Origin: Cheilinus undulatus
Lineage: Eukaryota > Chordata > Actinopteri > Labriformes > Labridae
Assembly: GCF_018320785.1 (NCBI RefSeq)
Contig: NC_054869.1
Location: 16,564,698 to 16,628,697 of the forward strand
Length of the DNA stretch: 64,000 nucleotides
Reading direction: 5' to 3'
A model generated the notes under the pieces. That model was not told where the DNA came from, did not search any database, and saw only the letters and a list, made by a program, of their open reading frames with translations. Positions 27,094 to 40,849 of the stretch are shown in pieces; the first letter of the stretch is position 1; every line of letters begins with the position of its first letter. A program made the translations under genes and the position numbers.

Positions 27094-28974
27094 CTATATT
27101 CTCTGGATCTTGTCAGCCACCACCACGGGGTTCTCTTTGCGGATCTTGGCGGCAGCCTCAGCTTTGTAATCATAGGGGCAGTTGTGCTTATCGGAGTACC
27201 GGTGGATGCCACAGAACAAATTCCCACAGCGACAGTCGAACCCTAAAAGCACAAAAGTCAGAGGTTAATTCCAGAGGTAACAAAAATACTCACTGAAAGA
27301 AATTAATATTTCACTACAGATACCCTGCATCATGTCCCCCCTTCTCACCTGTAAGGCCCACCCTTTTGCGGCACATGAAGCACCTATTCTTCTTGGGTTT
27401 TGGGGTGTCACCCTTGCTTTCATCACTGCTAGAAGAAGCTACAGGAGTAGGGCTAGAAGCAGCAGGCTGGCTAACAACTACAAAATGAAAGGGAAAAAAA
27501 ACAGGAAAATACATTATTATTCATGCTGTGCTAAACTTTGACTTTCAAATGCAGCTGAAGAATAACATCTGATCTTGTTTTTTTCACAATGCAAACACAT
27601 TCACAGTAGATAATTGTACACTGTTATCCAGAATGACAGTAAACATTGTGTTCCTAATCTCTAAATTGTTTTTGGCAGAAAGTGGTGCTCACTATGAGAA
27701 AAAGCCTGCGGCAGGCAGCATCAAATCTGAGAAAGCCCTCTGGTGAAGAGGTATTTTTAAAAGATCTATTTTTATCCTCCTCTCTTTCTTGGAGGCTGAA
27801 AGTTAAACCAACAGTTGGGTTTAAGGTATGCAGTGAAGCATCAAAAATAAACTGTCGCTGCAGTGGGTCCTACAAGGCGATGTTTTCCTTAAGAAGCCTG
27901 TATGAGCAGCCACCCACATTTGTGTCAAATGCCTGCTTGTTGATGTCTGCCTGTCAGTGTGTTTATGTGGGACTAACCAGGCTCTAGGGGTTCTGGCTTG
28001 TCCTCTCTCGAGATGCTCATCTCTGTCATTTGTTGAGTCACAGGAAGAGATCCTTGAACAGTTCTGCAGGTTTAAATATAAGGAGGAATAGTGATGAGAA
28101 TGAGAAAATTAACCAGTCAACCAGTAGTTTCATCAGTCATCAATTTCAGGGAGAAGGGCACAATCAATCACAGTCAGTACTGACCTAGACATGTCTGGTG
28201 AAGAGGCAGGGGAGGCGTCAACCTTGGCTAAACTGGCTTCTAGTCTCTGGATAGCTGAGGCCTCTGAGGTAGGACTACCAGCGGAGCCTGGTCAAGAACA
28301 GAGTGAACTCCCATTAGACAAAACAAATAATGATGACACAAATCTGTAGCAGACAGTTAGGAAAACAGGCAACAACTGTATGTGAATCCAGTGAAAAAAT
28401 AATCAGTGAAAATAATCTAAAAGCTGATCCATCCTGTACATCTCCTATCAGTTAACTTGCTTATGCAGACACCAAACAGGTTGCCGTTGCTGGACAAACG
28501 TCAATGTTTGACCTTAGAAATGTCTTTAGAAGTAACTCTCCCCCCTAACCTTGAAAACTGTAATAAAGCAAACAGCTGTCTTTCATTACACACAGTGGAA
28601 AAACAAGGAGGGAGGCTGGGGAAGGAGAGCTGGGAAAAACACACCGACTGGCCTACAGCCTGTTGTATTTCAAAACAATGGCTGCATTTTCTCAAGCTCT
28701 CCAGCTGTGAGAGTACAGATTGGTATAAAGCAGTTTGTTTACACTTTATAATATATTATGTGTTGTGATGAATTTCTTTGTCTTGCTTGGCATTGTTTAT
28801 TTTAATCGACTTACCCATTGGGCTGAGGGGGCTCATGCGGTCACTGCTCTGCTGCCGTGTCAGGTGTTCCTTATAGCATACAGAGCACATACCATTGGTT
28901 CTGGGGTTGCCATAGAAACCACAGCCCGTGGCACAAAGCATGGGCACTGGGCTCTGGTTCGTCTCTTGGGCCAT
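27094..28974 (-). CDS. zfand5: ZFAND5, A20/AN1 zinc-finger protein, 5 coding exons, 208 residues
   Basis: Small cytosolic ubiquitin-binding protein. In mammals ZFAND5 (ZNF216) binds ubiquitin chains through its A20 finger, associates with the proteasome and binds AU-rich mRNA. Coding exons: 28815-28974, 28185-28287, 27978-28063, 27349-27477, 27094-27242, all with GT-AG introns and matching phases, ending in TAG at 27094-27096. The A20 finger near the N-terminus uses C14, C18, C30 and C33. The AN1 finger uses C149, C152, C163, C165, C170, H173, H179 and C181. Human ZFAND5 is 213 residues. The shared phrases [20 protein letters not shown] and [16 protein letters not shown] mark it as ZFAND5 rather than ZFAND6. 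An acceptor two bases before the ATG implies at least one upstream non-coding exon. Confidence 0.96.
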
Positions 28975-28976
28975 TG

Positions 28977-31900
28977 CTAACAGAATAGGAAAGACAAAGA
29001 GAGAATGTTAATTAGAATAATGGGCAAATTCACGTGGACAAAGAGCATTTCTCAACATGAATTACTCAAGATGAAGAACCACTATAATAGGGGACACTGT
29101 CAACATGCTAATCTGTTTCCACAGAAGCAGGATGCGCAAACTGATAAGAGGATATGTAATATGAAAATTTAAAACAACAGGTCCGCCTGTGACCTGCTCT
29201 TTAGCCTGAAAGCATTACTGACTCTTCTCCATAACAAACAGTACCCACTGTTTTCAGCTCGGCACCTTGGCAGAAGCTGGACAGCTTTGTTCATTGTTGA
29301 AACCCCCTATGTCCTCTCTCACAAACCCAAGGTTCACTTCTCTGATATCATTTGGTTTGTCTTTTCCTCAGGTGTGACCCCACATACATTTTTATCTAAT
29401 TCAAGGAAACTCTTCAATCTTGCCCTCCCTTGTGTCATGTTTTAACTTTCTTGCTTTATCAATCATGCTATGTATGACAGAAAATAACCTCATGAGCACT
29501 AACGCATCATCATCCAACAGCATGATTAACACATGACAGCAAATGACACAGCAACCAACACCCTCATTTTTGACTCACAAGCAGAATCTGGGGCACAAAA
29601 AGGACACAAACAGGCATTAAAATATCACACAGTCTTTACAGAAGGCACGAGATTGTGAATAGAGAACATCAAAGTAGGTCGACAATTTCAGAAAGTCCTC
29701 CCCTTTCCTCCCTCCCTGATGTTCTTGCCACATACACATAGATTTCAAAACTTCCCTCGTCATTTCTCCCCACACACACGCCCATAAACAAGCATATGTG
29801 TGTGTAACTTGGCGTGCAAACCCGATGACGTTATTGCTGCTCTGCTCTGTTGCAATGAGTTACAGCAGGAATTTGCGTGATGGGAGGTGCTGGCTTTGAG
29901 GCAACAGATCAAAACACCTTGATGAATGAACAAACAGACAGTCACAGGAAGTCCCAGATTAGTTGAGTAAGAGGCATCCTGTCTGCCCATCCTGCCCCCA
30001 GATGATCATCAGATCAACTGAAACCAGACTCCCTCCCTAAAAAAACAACCACAAACTGCCAGCGCGCACAGTAAAAGTGCCATATTCCTCCTGTAAACAA
30101 CCTCTTGCCCTCTGTGCTGTAACATGGCAGCTGCTTGCTTGCGTCGGCGTGAAGCTCGTCTTTATTCTGGTCACAGACAAGGGACAGACGGGCTTAATGT
30201 TCCAGGAGAGGCTGCCAGTTGTTTCAGAGCGTCCTGTCAGTTCACTTGAGGTATCCCGACCTCACCGACGGGCTAACAAGTGCTATTAAATCCTGAGCCA
30301 CCCCCCCTCCTTCATCCCCTGCCCCTGCATGCTATCGCTGTGGTGTCAACAAAGGGTTTCCTTGGAAAAGCCCACAAAGACCTTCTCTCCCTCAGCGTCA
30401 CGTGTTCAACTGCTGACTGCTGAAAAATACCAGACAGGAGGACTGTGCAAGAGGGTTGGGGTCTGCTGAGAAGCAAGAAATGAATGTTTCTTTACATGCC
30501 ATTCTGATGACCCCTTTTTATAAATCCAACACCACTTACTCATCAAGTGGAGAGCTACGTTAAGAACAGTAGGATTCAAGGATGTGTAGACCTTGTGTAC
30601 TCCACATTAAGGGGACTCGCTTAAAACTGATCACATCTGACAAGATAAATAACACAAAGAAAGCACAAAGGACAGGACAGGGCTTATGTCTGCTGACAGA
30701 TTAACAGTGACTGTTGACTTTCTAACACAAAGGAACAATGGACAGTGTTGCTCAGCTGTCACATTTGTGCCCAGCTGTCAGACAAACTGGAGGCATGTTA
30801 ACCGAAGACCTATCACAATCAGAAGATAAATATCACACAGGATACCCACATGACATGAAAAAAGCACATGCTTGTAATGTTCTGATTATCCTATAGGCAA
30901 AGAGGGAGAATAAACAAGGTCTTGTTCATGACTTTTTACTAATTGTTGCTTACTGGGGCTACCAATCCATACAATTTGGTAAATTTAAAGCCATCCAATG
31001 GCATAGTAGGACCACAAAAAAAGTTTACTTTTTCTAACAGTCAAAGAGGTGTTATGTCCAGAACTATGTCTTTAACAATGCCTTGCCTGGTGTAAAATCA
31101 GGTAAATGCAACTGGGTAAATTGGGGGGTTTCCAGCCTAGCATAGACCAGATAATAAGCCCGTACTATTAAGCAATAACTTCCTCTCACAATGAATAAGC
31201 TAAAAGATATAAAAATGTGACACTGGCCTTATTTTGAATACGTGTGGTTTGCTTTCTGAGCAAACCTAGCTTGAAGATCATATGTGAAAATCTCCTGCAA
31301 ACAAAAGGGAAGACTGTGCTCCTGTATCAGCTGCAGGCTCAGCTCATATTTCAGGCCCTGGTGAGCTGAAAACTACTGAGTCACACTGAGGGACAGAACA
31401 GAAAAAGCCCACTGTTGTTTTGTAGAAGCTGTAAATTATTCTCCATGAAAGGGGGGCCAATACTGAAAATAATCAGAGGCGGATAGAAATGCTACAGCAG
31501 TCATGTACTGTGTATTAACCCACAGTCTAGACAGTGTGGTCTCTGCTCCCTTTGTTTCTTCTTTCTTCCTTTGTCTACAATCCTTCTGCTTCCTGTTTAG
31601 ATATCATTTTCTAGCTCCTCTTTCTCACTGCTTTTCTCACAGTAACCATTTTCTCCACTTTTTTGAAGACTCAATGTGAACAACCTCGATTATATAATCA
31701 CTCGTAAGTACTTAGAAACGACTTGGTGATGCCACATAGCTCCTAACACGGAGCAAACCTCGTTTTCTCCAAAGCTGAAACTACCGCAAACACTAGGCAA
31801 AGCAGTCCTGGCAGGTCATTTAATATTTAACCAAAAGCTCTGTAGTAATTTCAGAGGAACTCTCTCGCTCTACTTGCCTATTCGGCTTATGAATTTTCTA

Positions 31901-32234
31901 TTTCTAGAGAGGAATTAGCTGGCTTTGGTTCCCCATCCCCCAGCTCGGGGCAAATAGAAAAACAAGAGACAGCTACCAGCAGTATCTAGCTCCCTCCCTT
32001 GTTTTTCTCCTGAACCAGACGGAGTCACGTTTGAGGGCTTGTGATATTTCCAGTCAGGAGGAGGACATGATGGCGGTGTTGGTGGTGACAACTTCAATGA
32101 ACAAAAGATAAAAAAACAAGCTTGTTTACCACACAACAACGTCACGCACACACCACCTGACCTTTCAATCCAGCGTTAAAGGTCGCCATGACCGACCACA
32201 ACCCCAGTTAAACAACCCTCTCTTAAGCGTTTAC
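28977..32234 (-). other. zfand5: ZFAND5 first intron
   Basis: About 3.3 kb between the first coding exon and the inferred non-coding exon. I see no transposon or other gene. CpGs near 30130-30260 (GCGTCGGCGTGAAGC) might mark an alternative promoter, but this is weak. Confidence 0.45.
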
Positions 32235-32660
32235 CTTGTAAAATTGAGCTCACTTCAAATTTCATCCTTGTAAAGAAGAAAATGAAAATTAATCCAAGAT
32301 CATCACCTGCTAAAAATCGAGGAAGTTTCTCGCGAGACGATGGGGAAAGTAGCCGTTTGTCCAGGCGGAACAAAAAAGGTCGACGGGTTTCAGGTCCAGG
32401 CAATGTCCTTTTCCAGTCTATTCGTGTTTATGTGGCCTTGTCCTCCGTTTCAGGCAGGTTTATTTCTCCCTTCCTCGCCCTCCTTCCTCTCTTCCTTTCT
32501 CTCTCCGTCTCCCGTTCCTTCTGGATGGATGTTTGTTTCCTTCTTTAGTAAGAGGAGTGGCGGGTGATGTCACGGGTAGAACAACGTGTCGCCATTGGCT
32601 GCCCGCGGAGCCCCCGAGCGCTGTGTACAGTTCTGTGAGGGGGTTAGTCCAGAATGCGCA
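32235..32660 (-). promoter_or_regulatory. zfand5: Probable non-coding exon 1 and promoter of ZFAND5
   Basis: On the minus strand a good donor (CAAG followed by GTAAACG) sits at 32235/32234. It would join this exon to the acceptor at 28977. Upstream sequence becomes CpG-rich (GCCCGCGGAGCC near 32602) and carries an inverted CCAAT box (ATTGG at 32594-32598). Exon length and start site are unknown. Confidence 0.45.
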
Positions 32661-35569
32661 TGCGCTAGAGTTGCATTATTACACATCCATTCGTCATCCT
32701 CCTACAAGGCCACGAATCTTTTATTGAGTAATCCAGCTAAATGAATGGACACATGAACAGTGGTGCTGACATGAAAAAAATGATGAATGATTAAGAGGGA
32801 AGGTGATGTCCTTGGAAAGCCTTTTTACACAGATTTAACATCTCAGAAGGCCACTTTTTGTGTATAAAGCAGCCTCACCCCTACTGCTCCTTGTATGATT
32901 ATTTTTGTCAGAAGAACAAAACAGGTGCAGATTTATTACGACGAAGATATACAAGCTACTTTGTTGTGGGGGAGCTCTGGCTGACACTTGGTTGCCCACT
33001 CACCCACCCACTCACTAACTCACACTTGGGGACACTCACTTGTGTTGAAATTAAAAGTGTAAACATGTTGTTGGGGTGTAGCAATAGACAGACAGACAAT
33101 TTACTGTCATATAGCAGAGGGGTCATGGATTCATGAGGTTTATTTACTCATTTTACATACTACTTATAACATCTGTTATACCATCCAGTGATCTGTTTTC
33201 AACTAGGTTATCTACTGGCACCAGTATATATGAGACAACCACATTGCAAACTTTACAGACTGAGTGACATTTCATAAATAAGACAGAATAAAGGTCAGTG
33301 ATCTAATCTAGAATTAAATGATCCAAAGACCCATTTTAGAAGTGAATATGTGAACAATGACTACGTTGCCTCTGTAGCTTATGTAGCCGACAAATCTTCA
33401 TGGAGGGGTGGGGGGTTCATTAGCTGCAAGGAGGGTGTCTGAGATCTGTGGTCTGCAGCCAGACTGTCTTGTGATAACGTGATGATCCTTGGCTAAAATC
33501 CCAAATATTTATTTATCTGTCCTAATAAAAAGTAGCTATTATTTGAAATAGCGGACTTGTGAAAAGTTTTGGCTGTAGAAAATGTATGACTTTTAAACAA
33601 AACAAAACAAAAAAGTTATATACAAACAAAAAGACTCAGATTGTTAAGGTCTGACTCAAAAGACTGTCTCTGTAATCTGGGATCCATTTCTTGTCTACCT
33701 GGACAAGACTGATGTGGGATGAAAACTGTGTGCATACAAACATATTTTCATTTCTAAGTTTATATTTAAATTTGTACATATACTTATAACACTATGGGCC
33801 TGATGTCTGTTTGTCTTTGTCTGTTTCTGTTTTTTGGTGTCTCTGTATAAGTTGGAAAATTATAACTTAAGTATTTTCTAAAAAAATAGTTTTTTTGTAA
33901 AAAAATTATGACTTTTAAAACATGAAAATGCCTTTTTTTCTCCAAAAGGAACAGATCCTTTTTATTTTCTGGTATTTTGTCGTTTTTAGAGTGGCCCTGA
34001 TATGCTGTTGAAATAATGAATAGTTTATACATAGATGGTTTGGCAAGAAAAAGTGAGTGTAGGCCTATAATGGTGGGATTTTTTAGGCTTTTCATAGGTA
34101 TTAGTAGGGAGGACCCTTACGAGAAAAGGATGAGAACCACCGCCCTCTCAAACACTTCTAAAATCCACTTCATTGTACTTTGGAATCTCTTTAAACTAAA
34201 GATCTGTAACTCATGTTAGTCCTCACTAAAAGGGTTACACATCGCTTTTCAAACCCACAGACACACACCAAGGCACAGACACAAACACACACACACACAC
34301 ACCCAAGTGGTTGTTGAAAGTGTAAACATTTCATGTGGGAGGTTGCAAAAGATAAGAGCTGAACTGCACCAAGAGATCCGGACAGTTTCAGGATGTACAG
34401 CTGTTAGAAGTTTGTTGTGAAATACTTCTAAGTTGTCACTCACTAAAGTCTTGTTGTTGCCAGTTGAAGACATTTTGTCCCCAGAATCATTGTTTCAGTG
34501 AATTTATACCAGCTTAACAACAAAGTTCACAATACAATAGGTTAAAAAACCTCTCTTTAAAAGTAAAACAGTTTCATGCTTCTATGACATTGTGCTCCTG
34601 ATGTGAGGGCTTTGAAAATACAATTTTATAAATCATTTGTTCATCAGAAAAGTCTGATAACTACTTGTGTGTTAAATCATGGAAGAGCCAGGTGGACTAC
34701 TATGATTTCAGTGTACACATCTGTAAGAACAGCAACTCAAATGTTCAAGTTGGAGCTTATACATTTAAAATCTAGATCAGGGGTTAGCTCAGAGTGGAAA
34801 CCAATAGGGTGCTACATACCAGTGTCAAGCGCAGTCAATAAATTTATATGCATGACTCAGTCAAGCTACAGGTAAAGCTCAATAGCTCATGTTGTTGGAC
34901 TACTGTCTTTGTCCCAGGAACCAGTGGGAGATTTGATTTATTGGCTGAATTATGTCTGGTTTTGTCGTGATATGCCTCCTTTCAGCTTATTAAAATGGCA
35001 TTCTTTATTGGGTTCAATTTCTACATCACATCCCAGAAAATTGGCATACAAGTTAGCAAGCAGCAAAGTGGTTGTACACTGAACCTTGAGAAATAGACAT
35101 TCTTAGTTCTGTACATTTCTGAAGTACTCTACTTTTGGTACTAACAAGATTCATGCTGACCCTTGTGCTTGTAACATTTGAAGGCAGACAACAAAGCAGT
35201 TCATACTGGTCAAAACCAGCACAGGAACCATAGAGCATGCTCACACCTTGGTCAACTTCAGTCCGAATGAGGTATAAATGAACTCCCATTTGCTTTAGGT
35301 GTTTAAGTCTGCCTTGGAGATTTTTGATGTAGTCTGACTTCAGCTGGACATGTATTAAATAAGCCCAGTTTTAGTCTATCAATATATCCACCTTCTTCAA
35401 CTTCATGAAAATCTATCAGGTGTTGCTTAAGTCTTAAATAGACTGTATGTAAATTTGGCTACCAGGGGGTACCAATACAATAACACAACATGACAGGCAG
35501 AGATCTGCTCAGCAGCTCATCTGCTGAGCTCCACCTGTCTCCACTGCTTATTTCTTGTTTTGAACTGAG
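32661..35569. other. Intergenic, no gene seen
   Basis: About 2.9 kb. It holds one member of a 107-bp dispersed repeat pair (33237-33343) and a CA-rich run at 34258-34302. Nothing else is recognisable. Open frames are short and unsupported. Confidence 0.5.
33237..33343. repeat. Dispersed repeat, copy 1 (partner at 43578)
   Basis: Starts AACCACATTGCAAACTTTAC. It aligns without large gaps to 43578-43684, sharing ACATTTCATAAATAA, AAGGTCAG and TCTAATC words. Family not identified. Confidence 0.65.
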
Positions 35570-36162
35570 GACGTTTACCATTATCCCTCCTCCACAAAAC
35601 ATCTCGGTTGGCACAGTGCATTCAGGCAGGTAACGTTCTTTGGCACCAGCAGCCATCAGATCTTTTCATCTACTGACTACCAAACAGAGAGCGTGATTCA
35701 CCACTCCACAGTGTGCTTTGTACCACTCCATCTGATGCTTGGCATTGGATTTGGTGATGTGAGGCTTATATGCAGCAACTCAGCCACAGAGCATTGGCAT
35801 CTTTGACGCACCTTGAGCCTTAGCATTGCCTGACTCCACTCTATGATTTTACGTGATCTTCCTCTTCATGGCTTAATTGCTGTTGTTCTAAACATTTCCA
35901 CTTTCTTATATCACTTAATATTAACCGTGGAATATGCAGCAGGGATAAAATTTCCCAAACTGTCTTATTGCAAAGGTGGCATCCATCACAGTGCCACGCT
36001 TGAAGTCAATGAGCTCCTCAGAACGTCCCATTTCGTATCACAAATGTTTGCAAATAGAGACTGCATGGCTAGATGCTTGATTTTAAACACAATGAGTCTG
36101 ATTGAAACACCTGAATTCAATAATTAACAGGTGTGGCCAAATACTTTTGTAAATATACTGTA
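35570..36162 (-). mobile_element. Truncated Tc1-like element
   Basis: The right end reads ACAGGTGTGGCCAAATACTT then TTGTAAATATACTGTA, the usual end of a fish Tc1-like family. Leftward, minus-strand transposase remnants are recognisable at the DNA level (the CACTCCACAGTGTGCTTTGT and GGTGATGTGAGGCTTATATG words). The other end is missing, and no frame is open through it. Confidence 0.6.
35636..35677. repeat. 42-bp direct repeat, copy 1 (partner at 36666)
   Basis: TTCTTTGGCACCAGCAGCCA and the following 22 bases recur at 36666-36707 with a single mismatch (TCTTTTCATC against TCTTATCATC). This copy lies inside the Tc1-like remnant. Confidence 0.85.
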
Positions 36163-36665
36163 GTGTTTTCATTTCAATGATGTATTTCACATCATGAGAG
36201 AGAAAAGCTGTAAATATTCCCCTTTGGGGTTCATGTTGCTACTCGCAAAGCATGATGGGATTACTTGCAGTGCATACCCGTTTTGTCAGGTCTGGTCTCT
36301 ACTTAGTAGGGCACGTTAGAGGTGTGGGGGAGGGGTTCAGTGTTGTAGGGGTAAGCTTGGGCAAATAAACTCGCAAAACTAAAAAGTGATGGAAATTTAT
36401 TTAATGTAACGTAAGAACTCCACTAACGAAAATACATGTAATATAGGAATAGTCTTTTTTAATTCATAGGGAATATTTTGAGCTTAGGGTATGTTCTTCT
36501 AGATCTTGTCTACAGCCCTGACAGTAAACATATTTCATGGGAAGCTACATTATGATACCAATACTCCACAGTATTATACACTGGTTAAACAGTCAAGGAA
36601 ATACATCATGAAACTTATTATGTAGGTTTTGTTACATCAAGTTTTACACAGGCTTGTTATTTTCT

Positions 36666-36707
36666 TTCTTTGGCACCAGCAGCCATCAGATCTTATCATC
36701 TACTGAC
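36666..36707. repeat. 42-bp direct repeat, copy 2
   Basis: The second copy of the 42-bp segment at 35636, 1,030 bp downstream and outside the recognisable Tc1-like element. The surrounding 36163-38990 holds no gene I can support. Confidence 0.85.
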
Positions 36708-38103
36708 AACGTTTCTGTGAGATATGAAAACACCTTCCTTTTGTCTCACTCACAGGGTGTCATATGTGCTGTATAGTTTACCCTGCAGGTCTAACAAGTC
36801 CTGACATATTCCTCCACCTTGTCAGGATAACGTCATACACATCCCCGGGCGCTGCAGGCCGAGCTCAGCTGAAAACAAACACTTGGGGTGGGTGTAGGGT
36901 GGTGGGGGTGTTTGTGTGAGACTGAGTTCAAGGGAACATACTGTCGTGTATCAGGGAGTGGATTCGTGGAAACTTGGTACCCTAGCACAGTTCAGAAACA
37001 GCTCGCAAGGTCTGTTTGCTCCAGTTTGAACCTGAATCGAAACCAGTAAAGCCAAGTGAAAGTAAAAGTAGAACCTAACACTAAACATCCCCTAGATTTC
37101 TTTGGGGGAAAACACACAAAAACACATCAATGTTTACCCACTGTACTTGGCCGTACAATGGTTATGTGATATAACAAAGGAACGGATCATAAGTTAGTTT
37201 ACCTATTTCAACAGTTTATGCATTAAACAACAAGTTTTTAACAGATATTTTCAAACCAGTGTGTCATTAACAGAGTGTAAAACTAAGCTCGTCATATCAG
37301 TCACACATTGAAACTCATTTTGAAAATTTTATAAAGTTTACACGAGTTTTGTTCAAGTGAGAAAACGCCACAGAAAAAAATGAGCTAGTTATTATCATTG
37401 ATGCTCTTCTTGTAAGAAGGAAGCATCGTGTTTCTGTAACTCAACGCGTGTAAAACTCCTGAAAACCTCTAGATTTTTTTTCATGATGACTTGTATTTGT
37501 GAACAACTTCACACATGCTTTTTCCTGCCAGAACCCTGGAAATGAATGCCCAAGGATCAGAGCAATATTCATGTATGTAATGAAACTGCTTCAGAATGTT
37601 TTCTGTTTGGCAGTATGTAATTTCCTGCTCTTTCAATGATAATGTGAATATGTCAAACTACACAAAAGCATTGTTATATGTTATGTAAAGGCAAAAACTT
37701 TCACATCATCGATCTCTATTGCTTCGTTCGCTAGTTTCAAATTGTTTTAATGCATCATGTCCTGTCTCTTGTGAGCTCCATATGTGAATTACCAAGATTT
37801 CAAGATTGCCTGCCTGCCTGACATGATCTACAAATTTTCTAAGGTACTTGTATCGCAACAGCTTATATACATATATACAGTAGTTTTTTTGTAACCATAG
37901 TGTAAATAAAATACAAAGAAAGAATGTGAATATAATAATGGGGCTTAAGGAGGCACATTCACAACTGTGTCAAAGGTAGTGTATAATTTTTAGTAACATT
38001 TAGAAGAACAAAATTGGCAAAAATGGCACATAATATTTGTAAGTATGTAAAATTAGTGTTAAATCACCTGAATTAAAACATTTGTTGTAATTTCAAGTTA
38101 CTT

Positions 38104-38139
38104 ACTCCCCTTGTTTGCTTTTATGCAAACAAGGGGAGT
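38104..38139. repeat. Perfect 15-bp hairpin
   Basis: ACTCCCCTTGTTTGC (38104-38118) and its exact reverse complement (38125-38139) are separated by the 6-nt loop TTTTAT. The position is intergenic, with no flanking T tract or coding frame. Function unknown. Confidence 0.9.
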
Positions 38140-38997
38140 TCCCTCCACAGACTCCACCATCTTGTACAGGCAAGTTTCTACAGTATCACAGAAGGGACAA
38201 AATAACAAGTATGTGTTTTTAAAATTCCATGGTTACTACCAGAAGTGAGCGCTGCTATCTCGAAGCTGGCTGCAAAGCCCAGCTCAGAAAATTTGCAAGG
38301 ATGAAACTTGCAACTGCTTGCAACTGGCCGTTCTAAAACATTCAAAAAACGTGAAGTTACACCCCTGCAGCTGGAGATGACACATTATGTTTTTAGCTAC
38401 GGCTCTCTCTGTCTCTCAGTTTAAAATGTTCTTAATTTACTAAACAAAAAAATTTATCAGCAAGAGGGATAGTATTGCACATTGAATATTTTCCCCAGTA
38501 TCTTTATCATATTGATGATGCGTAACATGTAGCTGTATGATTCCTGCCGCTCACTCCTTTCTTTGTCATCACCATCGTAGCACGGCTCAGGATCATGACT
38601 TTGAATGGGCCCACATAATTTTCTCTGGGTCTAATAATATCAAAAGATTAAACCATTATAGACAGAAGTTCTTTACTTTTTAAAAGAAAATGCTGGAGAT
38701 GTTTCAAACATTTAGGCCATGATAGAGACATCATTTTGACAACTAATGAGTCATATACATTTATTAATTGGAGATAGTATAAATAGATCATTTTTGTCTT
38801 AGTGTGGATAAGGCCTAAGCTGACTAATGCAATTGCTAAACAGGCCAAAGACTGCAAACCATCAACATCGCTGAAGAAGTGGGACTTAAATTCAAGGCAA
38901 GCAGTTTACATTCACTTTGCAGCAGATGTTGTTTTGTACTTGATGTTTGTCTTTATGTGGCTATTTAAAAAAAAAAAAAATTATCAGCCCTAATATA

Positions 38998-39965
38998 CAG
39001 AGTTGGCATGAGTACTCAAATTCTGTACTTAAGAAGAAGTACAGATACGTGAGAAAATACTCTGGTTACTCAAGCAAAAGTAAAAAAGTACAGGCTCTAA
39101 AAGGTACTTAAGTACAAAGTAAAAAAGAAAAAATAACATTTTATCATCAATGCCTCTTTTTCTAATTCTGAAAATTATAAAAAGTAGATTTTCAACAGCT
39201 TGGGTACATGCCAAAATATTCCTTATTTTTAATTTTTTTTATTTATTTATTTATTTATTTTTAGATTTTACAGGTTTGTTGTCTCACCTGTACAAAGGTA
39301 GTTTCAGTTAAACAGGTTTTAGGCCATTCAGCTTTTGTAAAAATATCTATTTTACACTAAAACTTACATATACAGGAGGAGAACTTATGTTTTATGAAAA
39401 GACATGGCAGATGTGAAGGCAGAGAACAAGATGGAGATCACATATTAGTTGACATCTCACATAATCTGATGTTTTTTAATCATTTACGTATAGTAGAAAC
39501 AAACATTACATACAGATGCAGAGAAAAAAGCGAAGCAACTTCACTGCAAAGACCAACAAACTATCACGGAAACATTTCAGAATTGAAGCATTGTGTAAAA
39601 ACCTGGGTAGTCTCACGATAGAAACAAACTGATCTGACTTTTACTTTGAAAAATAAACCAGGAGAGTACCCAACCTGTTATGTCAGCCTAAAATGAACTG
39701 ACGGACAGAATGCACTCACAGCAATGCAGAGTTGTTATGGGATGTTCATCGGCTTCAGACTGAGCTATGTTCACACTTTTATTTAGGTTAAAACAAGTAA
39801 CAAGCCTGTTTTTACGTAAGGAGTAGAAAGCATAGATATTTGTGCTCTGATATAGGGAGTAAAAGAAAAAAAAGTTGTCAGAAAAATAAATACTTAAGTA
39901 AAGTACAGATACCTGAAAAATTTACTTAAGAACAGTAATGAAGTATTTGTTATTTTCCACCTCTG
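38998..39965. mobile_element. Non-autonomous hAT-like element, CAGAGTTGG copy
   Basis: A 968-bp element starting CAGAGTTGGCATGAGTACTC and ending TATTTTCCACCTCTG, inverted ends of the same family as at 2543 and 10619. Both sub-terminal regions are rich in AAGTACAGATAC words. It includes a TTTA-repeat run at 39241-39262. The flanks CTAATATA and CTAACAGC match at only 5 of 8, so the target duplication is decayed. Confidence 0.6.
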
Positions 39966-40849
39966 CTAACAGCTATAAAAGAGATAGACATAATCATTTC
40001 CAAAATTCTCTGCAGGACTTTATCTCAGTAATAATTGTACTTTGAACAAATATTTATTGCTGTCATAAGGCACACTCACACTAGGCCACTAGTCTATCAA
40101 AATGAGATTTCCATTTCCCATTTATCTACTTGCAACATCACAAACCCAGCAATACGAAAAATTGAATCACAGACATCATCCGAGCTGCAACTAGAGTTGT
40201 TCCAATTCCAATACCAGTATCAGAAATATGTCTGATACAACTTAAAATGCAGGTATTGGTATCGGCAAGTACCAAAGTTTATGTGCCGATCTGATACTGT
40301 TTGGTTTAACTTCATATTTTGCTTTATTTAGCCATGCTAAATATTAGTGCTATAAACTGGAAATCAATTCTTCTTCACTCCCGGATATCACTGCATACAG
40401 GAGCTACTGTTTTTAGAGCAGTGAAGAAGAGCCAAAGGTCCCACTGCAGCAGCAAAGAATGGTGGCTGCCCGACAGTTTTCTCTGAATGTGATCATTAAA
40501 ATGCCTTCCAGACCAGCTCTGTCATACATGACAAGAAGTGACACATTTAAGCAAAAGTTACATAACATTTGACCCATGACTTGTTGCCTCTTACTTGTTT
40601 TTACTCTTGAAGCTAGCCACTGTGCCTTCCCATTGACGCTACTGATGCCTTTGAATCCTGTGTGGCAGCATTTTCAGCAAGCCTGGAACTCGTGAGACTT
40701 TCTGGGACTTTGATGATTAAATCCACACCATTAAACGTTTGTATACTGAACGGCTTTTTATCCATTTTAATCCAATTCTGATCATTTATTACCGCTAGCT
40801 TGAATGCTAACCATCATATTGTTTATCCTTTGAGAGGGTCTGTCAGAGC

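Noticed and set aside
34249..34473. Minus-strand frame ending in a cysteine/valine run
   Set aside because: Produced by the CA microsatellite at 34258-34302.
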